64,000 nucleotides of DNA from Pachyseris speciosa (GCA_016490735.1 JAEMWC010000954.1:146001-210000); one strand, 5' to 3'. Positions 1-12,500 are shown, numbered from the stretch's first letter. Translations and numbers: made by a program. Notes: generated from the sequence alone by a model not told the origin.

Positions 1-1212
1 GTAAGTAACGAGAAATTTATGAAACAGCAGTGGCGCTGTAAAAGTGTCTTTACAACAAGAACAATAGAGATTTCATGGATTAAGATTCAAAGGCAAACAG
101 CTGTGTAAGAATTGGGAAGAAATTCAATTGCGAAGACTTAATTCCGGCAGTAATACCAGAAGCGGGCAGGTTCAAAAGATAAAGCAGTGAACGAAAATTT
201 ACCACATTGCTGTACTTTTTTTTTCCGTGACGACCGCAACGTAAGGTGCACCGCTAGATATTGAGCCTCCTGGGACCATTCCATCCATCTTGATTGTTTT
301 GTTGTTGATGATTTTTTTCTTAATTTGTTAGTTTGTTTGTTTGTTTGTTTGTTTTTTGTCTGTTTCCTGTCATTTAATTTCTCTTCCACATGGTGTTCCT
401 TGAGTTCAGCGAGTATGCAGTTGTCCGTTGGATGTCTCATTGAGCGCTAGGAAAATTAAAACGTAATTAGTGTATTATCACTGGTGGCTGATTGGTCTCA
501 TGTGCATGAATAAACTGGCAAGCTGAAGAGGGCCGCTTAAGTTTAAGTTTATAAGTTTAAGTTTATATTGACTTATTTTATTTTCAATACAGCGCACCAG
601 AAACACACAGCAAAGACCCAAAAAGAAAACGATTGCCAGGTATACTATCGATGTGATAGAGGAAAAATGAGTTAATTTTTATTCTCCATGTACTTTGTTT
701 CAAGAATATACAGTACATTGTCCATTTTAACTCATATTACAAATTTTATCGCGCGGCGCCATATGGTTGCTATCTAGTTTGTTCCGTGAGCAAATAGGTG
801 TAGTGACATCAGAACTTAGAGTGTTTGTATGGAAATCCGATCTGAATAAGCGTTATAACTTCCGTAAACTGGAATTATGAAACTTTTAGCAGTAGCAAAC
901 ATGAGCTAGTAACTAGATGTAGCTGTAGTAACGCATTCAAACTCAGCTTCAATCATTAGTACTTTGCCTACATCTTAAGCTAGCTCTTAAGTTAGCAATC
1001 CAAATCCCTCATTATAAGTTGATTGAATCATGCAATTACGATGAATGTCCAGGTTTATTAATAATTTATTAGCCAACGCAGTGTAGAGCTACCTGGTCCC
1101 CGAAAGAAAACTAGGGCGGCTGTACCCTGGCAATGGGGGAAAGTGCATGTAATATCTTCCGACAACCATTGCAGAATCACTCTCGTATTGCCACCCACAA
1201 GAGTTTCTAAAT
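1..1212. other. No recognisable gene
   Basis: A/T-rich DNA with short simple repeats, such as a GTTT run near 325-352 and GTTTAA repeats near 537-565. Open frames here are short and show no family motif. Nothing else is supported. Confidence 0.5.
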
Positions 1213-1461
1213 ATTTCAAGGGCCTTCACAACTCTGCCTACCCTGCAAATCACCATAGCCCGCCTTGCAAAGAGGTCTTTTAGTGCCCTGAGAAGACTCA
1301 AGACCTACTTGAGGTCAAAAATGAAAGAGGATCGTCTTAGTGGGCTTGCGCTAACGCATATTCATAAACATGATGTTTCTTTGATTGCTGAGGATATCCT
1401 TGACGATTTCGCAGCCTGTGGAAGCAGGAGGATAGAGCTCCTCTTTTACGCTACCAAGTAG
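1213..1461 (+). pseudogene. hAT-family transposase, C-terminal dimerisation remnant
   Basis: One open frame ends at TAG 1459-1461. It contains SFSALRRLKTYLRSKM followed by EDRLSGLALTHIHK. This is the typical signature of the hAT C-terminal dimerisation domain (Dimer_Tnp_hAT; also in ZMYM/DUF4371-type derived proteins), where an Arg/Ser-Phe-Ser block precedes LK.YLRS.M and L..LALLHIH. No upstream catalytic RNase-H-like region, start codon or terminal inverted repeat is visible. I read it as a decayed 3' fragment of a hAT transposon rather than a working gene. Confidence 0.65.
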
Positions 1462-2004
1462 TTCTTTTTTTCTTAAATGGCTAGAAAAAAAGTTTGCCAT
1501 TTTAAACCTTTGTACTCCTGATCTCACCTTAGCAAAACGGCGACAGCCGAGCGGCAAATGCATAATGATTAGTGGCATCAGTGGTTCTATTAATATATCT
1601 AGAAGCGGACCGTGGCGGATAAAGGGGTAGGATAAGGGGATTGCAACCCTTCTTAGAATACCTTTTATCTTTCTCAAATTTGTGTGCATGGTAAAGGGGA
1701 GTCCAGATCAGATTCATTCATGGCAAATAAAACGGTCAATTTGTAGTCACGACAAACAAAATGGCGATTTCTTGCTTAGGGAATACTGGATTATTAAAAT
1801 TTTGGCCTCTGGTTTAACATTATGGTGACATTCAGGTATATATCTTCACTTCATAAATGCTTTATGACTCTAAGGAATGTATGAAATTTAGAGGTTTCAG
1901 GGAAAAACTTCCCGGGAAGCATGCCCGCGGACCCCCCCTAGGAGCTCGCAGCTTCGGTGCTCGATACACGCCTTCGGAGTGATAATGACTCTCACGTTAA
2001 AAAC

Positions 2005-2124
2005 AGGGCTGAGTTTCTCGAAGCATGGTTAGCGCTAACCATTGGTTAAGATGTATTAAAACCTACAGTTTGTCATGGCATTTAACCCCGGTTAACGCTA
2101 ACCATGCTTCGAGCAACTGGGCCC
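2005..2124. mobile_element. Short inverted-repeat element (MITE-like)
   Basis: A 120-bp element whose ends are near-perfect inverted repeats of about 36 bp. The left end starts AGGGCTGAGTTTCTCGAAGC and the complement of the right end starts AGGGCCCAGTTGCTCGAAGC; both continue into a GGTTAGCG(C/T)TAACC core. No coding capacity and no clear target duplication. Confidence 0.6.
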
Positions 2125-2360
2125 TCCAGGCCTACAACTATTCAAAAACCTCGCTACGCCCCTGACAGTTTCCAAATAACACTACCCCAAATTCGGAATT
2201 CGGGATTTGCAGTCGGTTTTCTGACTGTGATAATTGTACAACACACCAGTTGGTGCTATTCACACATTATTATGACTTAAGTTCTGACAAACTTTGAACA
2301 AGAAATAAATCATAAAAGCAAAAACGGTATTTCCTAAGCATATATGCATATATGCATATG

Positions 2361-2427
2361 TTTCGGCCTTGTTAGGCCTCATCGGCATGGCATAGCTAAT
2401 GCTCAGGCTCAAGTACCCACATATGTG
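2361..2427 (-). repeat. Inverted partial satellite unit, head-to-head with the tandem array
   Basis: This stretch is the reverse complement of the first roughly 65 bp of the adjacent satellite unit, including the GATGAGGCC and GGCCGAA core. It makes a large palindrome centred near 2427. Such head-to-head junctions can arise by foldback at a broken repeat end. Confidence 0.75.
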
Positions 2428-2440
2428 GATATGTGGGTAT

Positions 2441-2515
2441 TTGAGCCTGAGCATTAGCTATGCCATGCCGATGAGGCCGAAAGAGCTGTCCATGGCTGCT
2501 AATGCTTGGGCTCAA
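2441..2515 (+). ncRNA. Hammerhead-like fold, copy 1 (stem II deleted)
   Basis: Same outer stem I as the other copies (TTGAGCC...CCATG with CATGG...GGCTCAA), but loop and one arm of stem II are missing, so GATGAGGCC runs directly into GAAA. Unlikely to be active. Confidence 0.45.
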
Positions 2516-2686
2516 TCTTTGCTTTGGTAGATTTAAGGGGTAATGCCCGCTACCATGTGGCCTTAGTGCCTTTAGAGTGGCTTCAGCTTACCAAATCACA
2601 TTAATTTGTGAGGTATATCATTGTCACTCCAGCCACATCCCACAAGCTTTACGTTTTCAATGCTTGTTTTACTGATATGTGGGTAC

Positions 2687-2771
2687 TTGAGCCTGAGCAT
2701 TAGCTATGCCATGCCGATGAGGCCTAACAAGGCCGAAAATGCTGTCCATGGCTGCTAATGCTTGGGCTCAA
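2687..2771 (+). ncRNA. Hammerhead ribozyme-like motif, type I, copy 2
   Basis: Order of parts: long stem I 5' strand ending CCATG; core CCGATGA; stem II GGCC-TAACAA-GGCC; GAAA; a very short stem III region; GTC; then CATGG beginning the stem I 3' strand. This is the type-I hammerhead layout with the minimal stem III typical of metazoan repeat-borne hammerheads. One core base differs from the CUGAUGA consensus (C for U4), so activity may be weak. Confidence 0.6.
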
Positions 2772-2942
2772 TCTTTGCTTTGGTAGATTTAAGGGGTAAT
2801 GCCCGCTACCATGTGGCCTTAGTGCCTTTAGAGTGGCTTCAGCTTACCAAATCACATTAATTTGTGAGGTATATCATTGTCACTCCAGCCACATCCCACA
2901 AGCTTTACGTTTTCAATGCTTGTTTTACTGATATGTGGGTAC

Positions 2943-3027
2943 TTGAGCCTGAGCATTAGCTATGCCATGCCGATGAGGCCTAACAAGGCCGAAAGAGCTG
3001 TCCATGGCTGCTAATGCTTGGGCTCAA
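2943..3027 (+). ncRNA. Hammerhead ribozyme-like motif, type I, copy 3
   Basis: Same layout as copy 2. After GAAA it reads GAGCTGTC before the stem I 3' strand. The short stem III could pair better between two neighbouring units than within one. U4 is C here as well. Confidence 0.6.
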
Positions 3028-3198
3028 TCTTTGCTTTGGTAGATTTAAGGGGTAATGCCCGCTACCATGTGGCCTTAGTGCCTTTAGAGTGGCTTCAGCT
3101 TACCAAATCACATTAATTTGTGAGGTATATTATTGTCACTCCAGCCACATCCCACAAGCTTTACGTTTTCACTGCTTGTTTTATGGATATGTGGGTGC

Positions 3199-3283
3199 TT
3201 GAGCCTGAGCATTAGCTATGCCATGCCGATGAGGCCTAACAAGGCCGAAAGAGCTGTCCATGGCTGCTAATGCTTGGGCTCAA
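3199..3283 (+). ncRNA. Hammerhead ribozyme-like motif, type I, copy 4
   Basis: Same layout and same C-for-U4 core change as copies 2 and 3, so the change predates amplification of this array. Confidence 0.6.
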
Positions 3284-3440
3284 TCTTTGCTTTGGTAGAT
3301 TTAAAGGGTAATGTCCGCTACCATGTGGCCTTAGTGCCTTTAGAGTGGCTTCAGCTTACCAAATCACATTAATTTGTGAGGTATATCATTGTCACTCCAG
3401 CCACATCCCACAAGCTTTACGTTTTCACTGCTTATTCAAA

Positions 3441-5920
3441 TGATATGATTGGTTATTTTTTTAATTAAGCTTGAAACGAATGTATGTCCGTTCTCTCTGT
3501 GGAGAAATTAAAGAGTACTCACTCGTTGCAAATTGCTTTGCTTAACTTAAAAAAGTGACAATGAAATGAAACAAGTAAGACGTTGAAAAACATTATTAAA
3601 AACAAAATCAGTCTTTTATGCAGCCTTTAGCGACTTTGGTCCTTTGTGTTTGAACCTGATTTACTGAGGACAAAAGCACTAAAATCCAAAAACGCAGAGC
3701 ACCATTTGAAGACGCTGGCACGAACTACTTTCCAAGTTATAATCGTAATGTTTGAGTGTTTTGTTTAGAAAAACAGAATTCCTTTAACAAATAAAAAAGC
3801 CTTAACCGTGCTTTGTTCTGTTATAAGGCACGCAAGGAAGTGACGAGAGCACGAAAGAAGTAGGAATAAGTGGATGTATATTTTCAAGTGGAACCTCTAC
3901 GGCACAGGTCAATTAAATAAATTTCAGCTTCTAACATTTGGTTTAATTGTTGTTACTTTTGTTAAGGAATGAAACTCATATTTATCTCTCGATTGGATGT
4001 AAATAATAATCATCAACACTCGTTTTGGACGCAAATTTATAAACAGTAAGTTGAATTGTTTGTTTCTTTGGCTTGCGAGCGAACGAGTGTTTTTACTTCG
4101 CTTGGCTGACTGTTTTTCGACGTGCCTCATCAGTGATAAGAAAATTTTACCCTTATGTTATTAACACAAATCGGAATGAGTCGTCGTAAAATTAAGGATT
4201 TTCAATTGCGCTTTCAGAAGTTACTGAAATTGCTGCGCGACTCGGACAACTTTAACTTCAACGTTAACTTCAACTTCAACTTTCAGCAATTTCTGAAAAT
4301 ACTCTTGATTTTCATGCTGTTATCTGTGGTTTTACCGGCAGAAGCGTCTTCCAAATCCATTGCGACTAACGCTCGTGTTCATACTCGTTTTCTAGGTCTG
4401 GGTCAAATTAAAAAGCCAAGGGCGGAAAACTTCGGAAATTCCATTTGGGTCGATGGCGTGCGTAGCTGGCCGTGCATCTGTACTGTCATAAAGCACGCTG
4501 TTTTAACCAATCAGAGCGCGCGTTATATCGAAACTTTATTATAACAATAGGTAAACACCATGTCATTAATTTAAAATTATTTGACTTCGAAAAACACGTG
4601 TTTCGCACCATGTGGTAACGCTATCAGAAGAGACTCAGAAGAACAGAACCAAAACTCTTGTTCGGCTATTTTATGAGTCAGTCGGGTATCCGTTTTGAGT
4701 CATTCACAATCGTACTTTCCAGCTAACAAATTTTGATATCTACCATGGGATAAGTATACAAATTCTCCTTAGAACTGGTGTAGTTGTAGCTTATCTCAAG
4801 GACAATGCATGCACAAAATACTATCAACGTAAGTGTCACGTGCATGTATTATATATAACTACGTTTTACGTACCTCTCTGATTTTTCCTTTTCCCGAGGA
4901 GTGGCGACATCAATGCAAATCGTTTTATCTTTCCAATAGCTGCAAGCTGTCAAACGCATTGTGGAATCGCGGCCTAAATTAAGCCGGCTTGCGAACAACT
5001 ACGAGTCAAAACCTAAGCTAACTTTGTTGACTACAAACCGCAGTAGCGGCTTCCTTTTAACACCACTCAGTTTGCAGTTATTATATTCACGTCCACACTC
5101 GCACTCGCACCAGTATATCAATAGGTTGAAATAAATGGAACATCGTGCTCTCTGATCAAAGTTCGAGTTTAACATGAACTTAGGACGTGGTGTTTTGAAT
5201 TATATGTGACAATAACCATCACTGAATACAGCACTGAATAATATGCTACCAACAAAATAATGCAACGCATTCTTCGTAAAGAAACAACGATGTCATCGTT
5301 ACTGCAGGAAGAAAGAATTGGCTGTATACATCAAAACCCTTTCATATCTCAGCGAAACATGTGGATTTTAATGTAGTGTGGCAGTTAGTTCAACATTTTT
5401 TTCTCTCTGTTGCTGATATCTTTTTTTTCTTCCGTTCTTGTTGAGTAAGCTGTTGACATAAGTCTGACATAAAACAAGTTCTCGAAAACCGCAACTGAAA
5501 AGAAACGTCACTCACTGTGAAAAGCGTCATCTAATTCAACGCACTACTTTAAATAAAATTGAAAAAAATTAAGGAGAAACAATCGATTTAATTTTAAACT
5601 TAGTAAAAATGTTGAGTCAGGTACATGAAAATCTTGTATTTAGCTTCTATATTTTTCTGAAACTGTTTAATGCTTCATTCCGATTTCTTTCTGCGCATAC
5701 TTTAATAGCCACTTGGCTACAACCTTGCAAATATTGATTTTAAGGGTTGGAGGGATGGGGGTGATGGGAACAAGTTACGCCTTCCTTCTTTCCTCGCCCC
5801 CCTCCCTCCCTACCCCCGGGGGATTTAAAAATACAGAATATGGAGCTACGCTATTGGTGGTAACATGGTACCGTGGGCCGATTTGAAAGATAAGTTTTTG
5901 CTCGAGATTTTTACCGCTTT
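3441..5920. other. No recognisable gene
   Basis: Mixed A/T-rich DNA. The one open frame of note (4155-4544, plus) includes a low-complexity AACTTCAACTTCAAC tract and lacks any family signature. No splice-linked exons, tRNA-like or terminal-repeat structure was recognised, apart from a C-rich tract near 5796-5820. Confidence 0.4.
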
Positions 5921-5981
5921 CCGTGGTACCTTGATGCAGGGAAGGGCAGAGATCGACATTTCCCTACATCAAGGTACCACG
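5921..5981. repeat. Hairpin-forming inverted repeat
   Basis: CGTGGTACCTTGATG at 5922-5936 pairs with CATCAAGGTACCACG at 5967-5981 around a short spacer. No coding content. Confidence 0.7.
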
Positions 5982-6049
5982 AAAAGCCGACAATGGAAAT
6001 TTTTCTTTGATCTGAGTAGCACGCTCTCATACAAACATAACCTCGCTTT

Positions 6050-7391
6050 ACCACAGGGCCCCACACAAACTGAGTGACCGTTGGGTATTTTGAATTTAGT
6101 TGAAATGTATGGGAATATCGAAAAGGTCATATTCTCGTAATATGCTACGGTTTATATCTACATATAAGATCAAAATAAACGTCTTTTTACATGAAATGTT
6201 GTGTATTGTCGTTCTTGTAGCTGAAAACGGCAAATTTTAGCGATTTCAAGAGTTTTGCGCGCGACGTTTACCTTAGCTTATAGTAGAGAGAAATTTGTCC
6301 CACGGGAGGTGAAGTAGGAGCAAATGAATAGGCTGGTTGGTAGAAAGATCGCTGCTGTTTATTTGCCCCTACTTCCCCCTCCCTCGGGAAGATTTTTTGA
6401 AAGGGCATGGTTTGTTATCATCCAATCGGAAGGGAGCAAACGGCGTGAATGTTACAGCCAGCACACTAAAGTCCAGCTACAGATCCTTCGATCTTCGATT
6501 GCTAGATTTCTCGATATTATTTGAGGCCTAGCGCTTTGAGTTTCGGGCGGATTTCGAATATAATCAGGGGCACCCAACGAGCAAAATCAACCAAAAGCTA
6601 TAGAGTGGCATTTTTGGGTGCGTTATGGTGTTTGATGTCTGTTTAAAGTGATGTTTTCATAAGCTAGAAGAAATTCATCTGTTCGGATTCCCTAGCTGAA
6701 ATTTTAACTGCCCGAAAATGTTAGGGAACAAAATCTTCCTTTGAGAAATTGCAAGCTGAAATGAACTTTCCACGAACTTTCTAGGGAACTATTTTCTTTC
6801 CGAAAATGGTAGCTGACCTTTTGACTGCCTAAAACAGTAATTACGACCTTTCCGAAAACTTCAGGGGCTATGATTTCCGAATTTCGAATATTTTAGGCCA
6901 CGTTTTAGTTACGAAAATCCGAGTGCACTGTTTAATCGACGCCGAAAGCGCAAGGCGAATTACCTTTCACCGGACAGATATCTACCGAAACTTGTCGTTG
7001 GGTGCCCCTGTATAATGGTACGACAAGAAACCTCTGGCTTTCAGCTTGCCCAGTGCGTGGTTTGGAAGCTATGCTATGGGAATTTGCTGATCGGCTCGGC
7101 GCTGGACCAGTCCAAAATCGTGGATGTCAGATGTTTCATCCCTCTTCTTTCTACTATACGCTCAGGTAAACGTCACACGCAAAATTCTTGAAATCGCTAA
7201 AATTCGTCGTTTTCAGTTACAAGAACGACAATACACAACATTTCAGGTAAAAAGACGTCTATTTTGATCTTACATGTAAATATTAACCGTAGCATATTAC
7301 GATAATATGAACCTTTTCGATATTCCCATACATTTCAACTAAATTCAAAATACCAAACGGCCATACAGTTTGTGTGGGTTCCCTGTGGCTT
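6050..7391. repeat. Element with about 225-bp inverted terminal arms, interrupted by a MITE
   Basis: The left arm (about 6050-6275) and right arm (about 7164-7391) are diverged inverted copies. The left begins CCACAGGGCCCCACACAAAC and the right ends in the complement, GTTTGTGTGGGTTCCCTGTGG-like sequence. The interior contains a complete 446-bp MITE, so that element landed inside an older inverted-repeat element. No transposase frame lies between the arms. Confidence 0.6.
6565..7010. mobile_element. 446-bp MITE, copy 1 (TSD TATAAT)
   Basis: Ends are perfect 16-bp inverted repeats, CAGGGGCACCCAACGA and its complement. The direct repeat TATAAT flanks it at 6559-6564 and 7011-7016. It has no coding capacity. 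The second copy (7832-8277) has the same length and ends. A 6-bp target duplication is unusual for CAGGGGC-type ends, which in hAT elements go with 8 bp, so the superfamily is left open. Confidence 0.9.
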
Positions 7392-7831
7392 TACATACAC
7401 TGGTTATCTCCGCACTGTATACCGTATTTTCATTCGCCCCACTCATGCGATCAGACCTGCTGAAAGCAAACTGAAAATGTCAGTGTAGAGCAAGGACTTG
7501 GACTCTACTAGTGAACGATTAATACGTTCATTGTCACGTTTGAAACATTTAAAGAACATTAATTTTCAGTACGAGGTTATTGGATGAGTGTGAGGTTTGA
7601 GTTATGGTTAAAACAGTAAACATTGTTCTGAAGCCTGCAAATTGTCTGTTTTTGTTTTTGTTTCGAAGGAAAAAAAAAACGTGTTCGTCACGTTAATCGC
7701 TGTGAGTCCGCTTAATCCGGAAACCCGGATAAAACGATCACTTCTGCTCTATGTTCCCTTTTGTAATTTCCATAAACAAGTATACGTACACGGTAAAGAA
7801 AAAAGTTGATAACCCGGCAGCGATTAAGAAA

Positions 7832-8277
7832 CAGGGGCACCCAACGAGCCAAATCAACCAAAAGCTGTAGAAAGGTATTTCAAGTACCTTATGGTGTTTG
7901 AAGTCTGTTTAAAGTGATGTTTTTATAAGCTAGAAAAAGTTCATCTGTTCGGATTCCCTAGCTGAAAGTTTAATTGCCCGAAAATGTTAGGGAACAAAAT
8001 CTTCCTTTGAGAAAATGCAAGCTGAAATGAACTTTCCACGAGCTTTCTAGGGAACTATTTTCTTTCCGAAAATGCTAGGTAACGTTTTTGACTGCCGAAC
8101 ACAGCAATTACGACCTTTCCGAAAATCTCAGGGGCTATGATTGCCCCATTGCGAATATTTTAGGCCACGTTTTAGTTACGAAAATCCGAGTGCACTCTTT
8201 AATCGACGCCGAAAACCCAAGGCGAATTACCCTCCACCGAACAGATATCTACCGAAAGTTGTCGTTGGGTGCCCCTG
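7832..8277. mobile_element. 446-bp MITE, copy 2 (TSD AAGAAA)
   Basis: Same 16-bp terminal repeats and length as copy 1, in the same orientation, with scattered substitutions. The 6-bp direct repeat AAGAAA lies at 7826-7831 and 8278-8283. Two independent copies with different 6-bp duplications fix the boundaries. Confidence 0.9.
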
Positions 8278-8283
8278 AAGAAA

Positions 8284-9235
8284 ATCGTCAGTTTGCAAAT
8301 TGAAGCACCGGCAAAAATATAATATCATTCAGTTATTATTTGAGAGTTCAATATTATTACATTCAAATCCTCCAACACTGGGAGGAAATTTCTGTAACCG
8401 TGGGTGCCGGCAGCAATTGAGAAACTGTACACCGTTGGTATATGGAGCAAAATATGGATAGATTTGCACTATAAACGGAGTCAGTAGAACTGTCGTGTGA
8501 GCTCCACTTTTTGGACGTGTATGGAGCTTCAAATTAATGTTTGTTTCCTCTTGTCTATACTTAAACATTGTACAAAAGAGGTTATAAATAATAAAAACAA
8601 ACAAGAAAATGTTCTGATACTGCAATGGATTTAGAGCTGTTGGTTTGTCAATGTCAACTGTTCTGCGATGTTTGTTAAAACAGTCATTAAGTCGTCGTTT
8701 AGTTTCTCCTATGGCTCTAAACCAGTGTGGTTGAGATAACAGTAAAGCTGATGACGCTATAGGATTTCATCTGCAATGCAAGTTGAATTAATTGATGGGT
8801 AAAAAAATGTCCTTCTCTTCTTAATTAAAACTAGAATTTTATATGCGTTCCCCCTGATCCTAACGTGCAAAATGATATCAAAATTGTTAGATGAGATCAA
8901 GAGGCCATTGTTCCCAGAATGAATTTTGGTTACCGTTATCCGTTATTTGTTCTCCAAGAAAATTAAGCCGTGAAAGCAGCGGCGACGAGCGGCAGATCTG
9001 CGCGGCTCAAATTTGTTTGAGGATAAGGAATTCAAAGCTCACTAGCCTGCCCAAAACGAAATTGATTACCTACAGTCTATATAAACACAATTATTTAACC
9101 CCAGGTATTTAACATACCCCGTTATTACAATGTTCAGGTCTGGAAAATTCCCGGTGAGGTGGGAGGGGGGGGGGTACTTCCTTATGTGGACTACACAGGT
9201 ATGTGCGGGCTCAAAGGGTATGGTGTCTTAGCCGG
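8284..9235. other. No recognisable gene
   Basis: No supported exon, RNA gene or bounded repeat. There is a short G-run near 9161-9173. Confidence 0.4.
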
Positions 9236-9545
9236 TTTGAAAATAGACGAAAAAAGTTTTTTAGCCTGTCTGAAATAGGGTATCGGTTTTGACTATTTTG
9301 GTCTGAAATAGGGTATGGTTTGTGCACTCTAGTCTTGAATTGGGTATGTTTTTAGAAGAAGCTACTTCATCATAAGGCGAGAAGACCACCACCAAACGTC
9401 CTTATCAATTTATGTTTACGCCAACCGAGTACGTGAAATAGATCTGAAATAGGTCGGAAAAAAGGGTATCGAATTTTTGATCTGGTCTGAAATAGGGTAT
9501 GGAAAATCGCAGATTCTGGTCTGAAATAGGGTAGGGGTTTCAAGA
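9236..9545. repeat. Degenerate repeat of a GTCTGAAATAGGGTAT motif
   Basis: The motif CTGAAATAGGGTAT recurs about five times with variation and irregular spacing. It looks like a decayed minisatellite. Confidence 0.6.
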
Positions 9546-12500
9546 AGGGGGCCGCACACACCCACCCAATTTTTCTAGGAGTAACCACCGGGGAAATATT
9601 CAAACCTCCAAATTTACGTATATATTGGACCTCGGTCAATTCTGAGCTCTTGCATAAGAATATTCTTCGTGACAAAACTAACCTTTCTCAAGTGGCCTGT
9701 CTGTTATGAGTTCAGTATCGCAGCCACTAGTCCACTATATTGCAGGCAGACACACAGCTACAAGGAATTTATAGCTCAGTCAACAGAAAAAGAATAGCAA
9801 GGTCTGAAACCTTGTCTTATTGTCTGGCTTTGAAATTTGCCTTTTTGTGTGAGTTACATGTTAAGGGCTTGTTTGCACGCCCAGACGGGTTGTAAAATCT
9901 GCTGTTAAAGTGGATATTTTATGGGATTAAAATATTCAGGCAAACAATGTTCAGTGGATAAATATGATGTGTAGCTTTTCTAGTAAATATTTTGAATAGA
10001 TTAACCCTTTGATATCCAAGCCTCGGTTTATTTCGCTTTCTTCTTTCCGAAATCGTCAGGTTCTCCTTGGCCCGTCGACATCGACGCCTTAACATATTAA
10101 TCACTGTTGTCACAGTATGCAGTCTATATACAGTCCATATTCTTTACTGTTTAAAGGGCCTGATACCTTGGAAATCATCAGACGCAGTAGGCCAATTTCT
10201 ACTCGTGGAAGGGTCATTGTTAATCACCCCAGTATGTGACAGGGTTGTATGACGAGGATCAGAATAGTGAAGCTGACATGCAAAAAAAAAAGTTTTTCAT
10301 TTCTCGTAGCTGATCGCACTTGAAACAAGATTCCATTAAAAAGTCGACGTTGACGGTATATTTTAAAATGCGAATGCAGCCAACCTGAGCGAGTTGCGCG
10401 GGAATATTGGATGCGAAAAAGTTTCTTTTCTTCATGAAGGATGAGCGCTTTAGTTTTTCGGCTTGCCTGCGGGTCAAGTAAACAAAGTGGGGCAAAATGA
10501 TAAACCAATGAACCGTTTGAGGCACGAGTGTTTGTGTGGAGATAAAATTACGCGGAAAATTTATTTCCACAGTAAGTGACCGGAACAGAAGTTAGCGTAC
10601 GTTGCACTTGATTGGCCGATCGTCACTAGAGGTGTTTGGGGGCGGTGTTTGTTTGTGTAGTGAAAATTTTTTTCAAACGCTGTTTTCGGAAAGTTTATTT
10701 TTGTCCTGAAGGGAACACTTTTCGAGAGTTACAACTCAAGAGCGATTTGTTCGATTTTGATGAAATTTGAGCAGCCGCTAGATTAACGTATCTTCAACAA
10801 AAAGATATTGGGGAATTAGATAATTCAAAACCTTTTTTCGGTAAGAGCCATTTCCGTGCGGTCGGTGGGTAGTTTTTCTAGCGAATATGAAAATGCTCTG
10901 TAACTTTTGAACGCAAGCGAATAAAGGAAAACCCCAACACGCGTTTTTGTTTTTAGCTTCTGGGTTCAGAAAAATATCAACTTCCCCAAACATAAAAAAT
11001 CAAATTTAGTTGTAGCTTTCAAAAGTTGATTTAGACCTTCTAGTTTAGACTCTTAATCTTACAACATTAATGAAATATTCGAATAGCCAGTACCATTAGC
11101 TTTAATTTGATATAGGATTTATGGTATCTGGGCTGTAGTAAGGAGCCGCTACAGCCGTTATATTAGTGACACCGCTGAAGGTACACGGTAACCTCAAAAT
11201 GCCGGGCGACTGGTTTGGATGCGTCTTTGTCATCTTTCTCAACATCACGTATCACGTAGGTGTTCCCGGAATTGGTCGCGTAGTCTTCCTGTTTCACCGA
11301 TGTTTAACTTTTTGCACAATGCACAGGTTATGCGATTCCAAGCAATTCCAAGCACTTCACCTTTTTATCTCTCTCAATTATTTTATTTATCAAAAGTCCT
11401 ATGAACCACTAAAGGACTTTCACATGAACACTTCTCAAACTACAGTGATTATACATAACTCTTTTTACTAAAAAGCAAAGGCTAGTTACCGATTGTCGGT
11501 AATTCTAAGAGAGAGAATTTCTTTGTGCAATCAGGAGCCAGTTCCGTGTACAGATATGTTAAATTTGGGGCACCTTCCATTTTGCTGAGTTTTAACTCAG
11601 AATGAGTGACCGTTTCCCAATCTTTTTGTAGGGTGGTGCCATTTTTCAGTTTCTAACCAAATAGTAATCACTGCCCCATCTACGTCCATAAAAGCTGCTT
11701 AGGACGCACTTTGAATCAAAAGTTATCCATGCTTCCATTCCCCTTTTGAAGAACTTTTCTATCTGTCAATATTCAGATACGCCTCGTTATTTATAATGGA
11801 CACGAGGTTACGGAACATAACACTCTGAGCATACTGAAAGTATACTCATCGTGGACTTTCTTAACCTTGCGGCTTAGGATACAGAACCTGATTAAATCAC
11901 TTTTTACGTAGATATATGTAAAATTGGCTTGTAGTAAAAGAACACTTAATTGCAGTGGATAATAGATAATAGATAATGGATATATCGTAAACTGCACAAA
12001 ATGTCTCATTTCGAGAGCAGTGCCAACCTTGAAATCACAGCAATTTTATGGAACTCTCCATAACAGCAGACGTTTCCCAAACTATAACAGTTTGTCGTCA
12101 ATGTTTTTGCCGCTTTCCACCTGGTTTCATCAAAAACGTTCTGCTCGTTTTCAAAAGTTGCCCGGGCACCTAATTTAAACACCCTTAGTTAATAGTGACT
12201 TATTTGCCCTCTAAATACCGCACGCCCTTCATATTCATATTTGTTTTCACTGCACTGTGGTGGAGTCAATACCCACCTATGAGCACAACTTCAATACATA
12301 CAGATCTATTCTACCTTTCAGTGCATGTGCTGTACACAGAACAATCTAAAAACACTTTTTGCACTAAGATAAGGCAAGCATAGCGACAGTCCTTTCAAAA
12401 CTGAAAAAAAAGCACTGACGAATACAAAAGGCAAGGAGTATATGCATGCAAATCACAAGTCTACTCTAGACAAAAAAGTGTCAGCCCCACTTTAGCCTGT

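Larger units (their letters stand above)
2428..3440 (+). repeat. Tandem 256-bp satellite, four copies
   Basis: Units start GATATGTGGGT at 2428, 2674, 2930 and 3186. Spacings are 246, 256 and 256 bp. The first unit is 10 bp shorter because it lacks TAACAAGGCC. Copies are nearly identical, so amplification looks recent. Each unit carries a hammerhead-ribozyme-like fold (separate entries). The monomer size and structure match the tandem hammerhead repeats (retrozyme-like) known from corals, bivalves and other metazoans. No open frame spans a unit. Confidence 0.9.

Noticed and set aside
2428..3440. Tandem genes or snRNA cluster
   Set aside because: No Pol III boxes or ORFs; structure is explained by a hammerhead-type satellite.
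4155..4544. 129-codon plus-strand ORF
   Set aside because: Low-complexity Asn/Phe stretch from an AACTTC repeat, no family motif, no splice support.
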